From NCBI GenBank assembly GCA_022711655.1, contig JAKLEM010000017.1, positions 1 through 34,488 on the forward strand: a DNA stretch of 34,488 nt, given 5' to 3'. Under the pieces are notes generated by a model. The model searched no databases, was not told the DNA's origin, and saw only the letters and a list, made by a program, of their open reading frames with translations. Positions 32,053-34,488 of the stretch are shown here, piece by piece; within the stretch, counting starts at the first letter, position 1, and every line of letters starts with the position of its first letter. A program made the translations under genes and the position numbers. The DNA comes from Candidatus Auribacterota bacterium. GTDB lineage: Bacteria > Auribacterota > Ancaeobacteria > Ancaeobacterales > Ancaeobacteraceae.

Positions 32053-32652
32053 CTACCGCTTCATCCTTCGATAACCCGCTATGCCCACCCCCAAGACGCC
32101 CAGCGCAAACATTGCCACCGACGACGGTTCGGGAACTGCGGTGCTGTAATTTGACTCAACGACATCCCAATAAGCCGTATTACCGTTACTGCTGAAAGAG
32201 ATCTCATATTTCACTTGGGTCGGAGTTCCAACAGAGCTTGAAGTCTCGAATGTGTATTTATTCCAACCGTTCCAGGTGACGTTAAGAGCGTTTTGCGTAT
32301 CCACAAGGGCACTAGCTGCGTCATAAAAATTGACATTTAAAGAACCCATACCCGCAACCGCGCTATTGAAATAAGCGCTACCGGAAATAGTGGCACCGGA
32401 GGTATACGCATAGAAACTGGAAGTTGTCGCTGTTACCGTATTGGCTCCTGCTGGGGTAAGCGCAAGGGAATAAGTGCCGTTGCCGGGGGCTACCTCAGTC
32501 GATTTAGAACCCGTTCCCACACCGCTAATTGTCCAGTCATCCAGGACCCCGACTTCGAAACTGTTATTTTGAATAGTCGCATATAAATTGTTCGAAAAAA
32601 AGAGGCACAAGAAAACGACAGCAACCAAGGAAAAACAACTTCGAGTCTTCAT
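32053..32652 (-). CDS. PEP-CTERM surface protein, about 200 residues
   Basis: This 199-residue protein has a signal peptide (1-25, MKTRSCFSLVAVVFLCLFFS then NNLYA). The mature domain is rich in Ser, Thr, Asn and Gly and predicted beta, beginning with IQNNSFEVGVLDDW, resembling carbohydrate-binding-like jelly rolls of PEP-CTERM proteins. The C-terminus has VPEPS (173-177), a hydrophobic helix and YRRMKR, the exosortase/archaeosortase recognition signal. It would be exported, sorted by an exosortase (not in this window) and attached to or released at the surface. The ATG at 32652 was chosen for AAGGAG 8 nt upstream. The function of the mature domain is unknown. Confidence 0.88.
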   Translation of the reverse strand: MKTRSCFSLVAVVFLCLFFSNNLYATIQNNSFEVGVLDDWTISGVGTGSKSTEVAPGNGTYSLALTPAGANTVTATTSSFYAYTSGATISGSAYFNSAVAGMGSLNVNFYDAASALVDTQNALNVTWNGWNKYTFETSSSVGTPTQVKYEISFSSNGNTAYWDVVESNYSTAVPEPSSVAMFALGVLGVGIAGYRRMKR

Positions 32653-32813
32653 TACGCGCTCCTTTCTTTTGATCTCACATGACACATGAAGATAATAGCA
32701 AAATAGTAGCATAAGGACGACTTCGGGAACACAAAACTATTGTGCCTAGAATAGCGGGGAATGAATAAAAGCCTACTTGCTATGGTGTTATCAGGGCATC
32801 ATCACGGCGCGCA

Positions 32814-32851
32814 GCCGATCTCACCATCACCCAATGGGTGTGAGAACCGGC
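32814..32851. other. Imperfect hairpin in the 300-bp gap between the two PEP-CTERM genes
   Basis: GCCG, CTCA and CACCC pair with GGGTG, TGAG and CGGC around an AAT loop, with a CCAT bulge and a small internal mismatch. It lies in the 32653-32952 gap, which otherwise contains the terminator of the upstream gene, and would be in or before the leader of the 199-residue PEP-CTERM gene. No gene in this gap has convincing support. Confidence 0.35.
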
Positions 32852-32893
32852 AATTCGCATCTTTATCACTTGTTTTTACGACCTACACGCCAT

Positions 32894-32928
32894 AAAAAAA
32901 GCGCCCTCTCCGTACAAGAGAGGGCGCT
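32894..32928 (-). terminator. Intrinsic terminator of the large PEP-CTERM gene
   Basis: On the minus strand an 11-bp stem AGCGCCCTCTC / GAGAGGGCGCT with a 7-nt loop is followed by seven U residues, 24 bp after the stop of the leftward gene. This is a textbook rho-independent terminator. Confidence 0.93.
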
Positions 32929-32952
32929 CATCTGTCCAATCAGCATACGGCG

Positions 32953-34488
32953 TTACCGCGCCGCCTTCATTCTCTTCATCCCGACACCCACAAGCCCCAG
33001 GATCCCCAGCGCGAAAAACGCGACAGATGAGGGTTCGGGGACGGCCTGCGTATAGGTAATATTGATATCATGATAGTTGGAACCGTCCCAGTTAGCCTGC
33101 TCGATACTGAAAACACCGGTGGCAGAAGGGTTTTGCGCCTTAAACTGCGTCGCGTCGATGGTGAAGTCCGACACATCGAAGCCATTAACCCATGTGCCTG
33201 CAGTCGCAATTTTCCACGAGGCGTTTGTGTCCGTAAAGTTGGGACATGCACCTTCGACATTCCCGGCCGTCAGTGATTTGAGTGCGACGGTAAATGTATT
33301 TCCTGAATTAGCGTTAATATTTAGCTGCCATCCGACATTGAGCAAATCCCAGTTGGTGCCGGCGACACCGGTAGCGTCGTTGATCTCCCACAGATAGCTC
33401 CCACCCCCGTTCCAGCTGCTGTGTTGCGCCACGTTAAGCGTCCCGGGTGATAAGCCGGGCGATACCTGTCCATCGAGCACCAACTCTTTGACCGTGCCGT
33501 TACCTTGAATGGTTGCGCCGCTATTCACCGTAACAATGCTTCCCGAAATGTCTCCGGTTACTGATAGCGTCCCCTGACTTACCGTCGTAGAGCAGAGATG
33601 TGTCGCCGCGTTATTCCCCGATATCGTGAAAGTCCCGGCGCCTGTTTTCACGAGATAAGTACCCGCGCCCGAACTGCTGGTGATCGCACCGCTAAACTCC
33701 GAGTTGTTTCCCTTCGCCCCCGTCGTCAATGTGTACCCGTCGGAAATATTGGCACTCCCGCTCCCGGCAAGCGATCCGATCGAAGCATTACCGTTCTCAA
33801 CTTTCAGTGTGCCCGTCGCGCCTACGTCGACACTGCCGCCATCCATGGTGGGGCCACTGTACAACGCCAGGACGCCCTCTATGACACTAACTGTACCGCT
33901 AAACTCGGTATGGTTGTTCGCACCGGTGATCACGAGCGCCCCAGTCGTTCCCCTCTTCTCGATGGTACCCGACCCTTTTAATTTGCCGCTGAACTTCATG
34001 TCGTAATTGTAGAACGTATCACCGGTCGTATTGGTGACGTTGCAGTTGAGCGTCTTTCCGTTCAGGTCAATGATCGCCGAGGCGTCGAACTGCGTGGACT
34101 TTGTCGCCGTCGCGTTCATCGACCACGTCTGGTTGGCGCCGATCACCGCCTTACCTGTAGAGGTATTCGCAATATAGAAATTTCCGGAAAAACCGTCCTG
34201 TGCTTCGGCAAACAACCCGCCGCTGCCGATGGTCAATGCCCAATCGCCGCAGCCGATCGAGAACCACGGTTGCTGGTTAAAAGCGATGCTGTTGACTGAC
34301 CAGTTCGCGTCAAGCGACGACATCCCGCCCGGCCCGACCACGTTCCCGAATAAGAGGTCAGCGGTCCCGTCATTGGGAGGAGTAACATCCCCATCCCAAT
34401 TCGAAGCGGTACCCCAGTTCATGTCTCCCATCCCGCCACCGCCATCCCATGTGTAACTTGCAGGAAACACGGGCCGCGCGATACCAAG
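32953..34488 (-). CDS. PEP-CTERM protein with autotransporter-type beta-strand repeats (5' end outside window)
   Basis: At least 511 residues are present; the frame stays open to the window edge, so the start and signal peptide lie outside. A GTG at 34470 is within the frame but follows ARP, apparently the end of a signal peptide, and is not a likely start. The visible protein opens with SYTWDGGGG and NWGTASNWDGD, then repeats the autotransporter-associated strand pattern (LVKTGAGTFTISGNN, GTLSVTGDISGS, LDGQVSPGLSPGTLNV). It ends with VPEPSSVAFFALGILGL and MKRMKAAR, an exosortase signal almost identical to that of its neighbour. Likely a beta-helical adhesin or matrix protein at the cell surface. 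Confidence 0.88.
   Translation of the reverse strand, partial: LGIARPVFPASYTWDGGGGMGDMNWGTASNWDGDVTPPNDGTADLLFGNVVGPGGMSSLDANWSVNSIAFNQQPWFSIGCGDWALTIGSGGLFAEAQDGFSGNFYIANTSTGKAVIGANQTWSMNATATKSTQFDASAIIDLNGKTLNCNVTNTTGDTFYNYDMKFSGKLKGSGTIEKRGTTGALVITGANNHTEFSGTVSVIEGVLALYSGPTMDGGSVDVGATGTLKVENGNASIGSLAGSGSANISDGYTLTTGAKGNNSEFSGAITSSSGAGTYLVKTGAGTFTISGNNAATHLCSTTVSQGTLSVTGDISGSIVTVNSGATIQGNGTVKELVLDGQVSPGLSPGTLNVAQHSSWNGGGSYLWEINDATGVAGTNWDLLNVGWQLNINANSGNTFTVALKSLTAGNVEGACPNFTDTNASWKIATAGTWVNGFDVSDFTIDATQFKAQNPSATGVFSIEQANWDGSNYHDINITYTQAVPEPSSVAFFALGILGLVGVGMKRMKAAR

Noticed and set aside
32736-32755. Possible sigma-54 site (GGCAC...TTTTG on the minus strand) upstream of the small PEP-CTERM gene
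   Set aside because: The -24 half fits, but the essential GC of the -12 half is missing.
32761-32895. 44-residue plus-strand ORF in the gap between the PEP-CTERM genes
   Set aside because: It ends inside the A-tract of a terminator, crosses a hairpin, has no promoter and has a weak RBS; the composition is not protein-like.
1-34488. tRNA, rRNA, CRISPR, prophage or insertion-sequence genes
   Set aside because: Nothing with a tRNA-like T-arm and acceptor pairing, no spaced direct repeats and no transposase or integrase was recognised on reading both strands; a covariance-model scan was not possible.

Overview
The window is a gene-dense, GC-rich stretch of a bacterial chromosome. The organism is a diderm: it has an MCE/Mla-type lipid transporter and two PEP-CTERM-anchored surface proteins. 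It probably tolerates or prefers anoxia, since it carries an FprA-type flavo-diiron protein and a ferredoxin-like aldo/keto reductase. PEP-CTERM proteins, TPR-tailed membrane glycosyltransferases and a very small basic protein together suggest the PVC/Omnitrophota neighbourhood. This is an inference; no rRNA or tRNA is present to test it. No CRISPR array, insertion sequence or prophage was seen.

Region 1 (1-7165, all minus strand, read right to left) begins with an RsbU-like phosphatase, an RsbW-like ATPase and a STAS anti-anti-sigma protein. It continues into a MlaE-MlaF-MlaD lipid transporter, then an FmdB-type zinc ribbon, D-aminoacyl-tRNA deacylase (dtd), a secreted protein resembling an inactivated metallopeptidase, and the start of surE at the window edge. 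Region 2 (7166-8025) holds a perfect consensus promoter in front of a 36-residue peptide ORF, convergent with sixA.

Region 3 (8026-16619) is a membrane glycosylation block. Two TMTC-like proteins (multi-spanning GT-C domain plus six TPRs) flank a GT39/PMT-like transferase, a YfhO-like protein and a polyprenyl-phosphate-mannose-synthase-like GT2. Region 4 (16663-20458) has a short-chain and a long-chain prenyl diphosphate synthase, which may supply lipid carrier to region 3. It also carries a chagasin-type protease inhibitor, an HD phosphohydrolase, YjbQ, and a truncated SudB-like fragment.

Region 5 (20459-26864) contains a strongly folded inverted-repeat element, fprA, a ZIP and a CDF metal transporter, a Tat-exported Fe-S aldo/keto reductase, two uncharacterised small proteins, a polysaccharide deacetylase, and an overlooked 29-residue lysine/arginine-rich gene with its own strong promoter and adjoining hairpin. 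Region 6 (26865-31890) is a sugar-oxidation/pentose-phosphate cluster: a cyclase-family hydrolase, an archaeal-type glucose dehydrogenase and a split transketolase, divergent from a short 6-phosphogluconate dehydrogenase and a thioesterase. Region 7 (31891-34488) carries two PEP-CTERM surface proteins, each followed by an intrinsic terminator, and looks less GC-rich than the rest.
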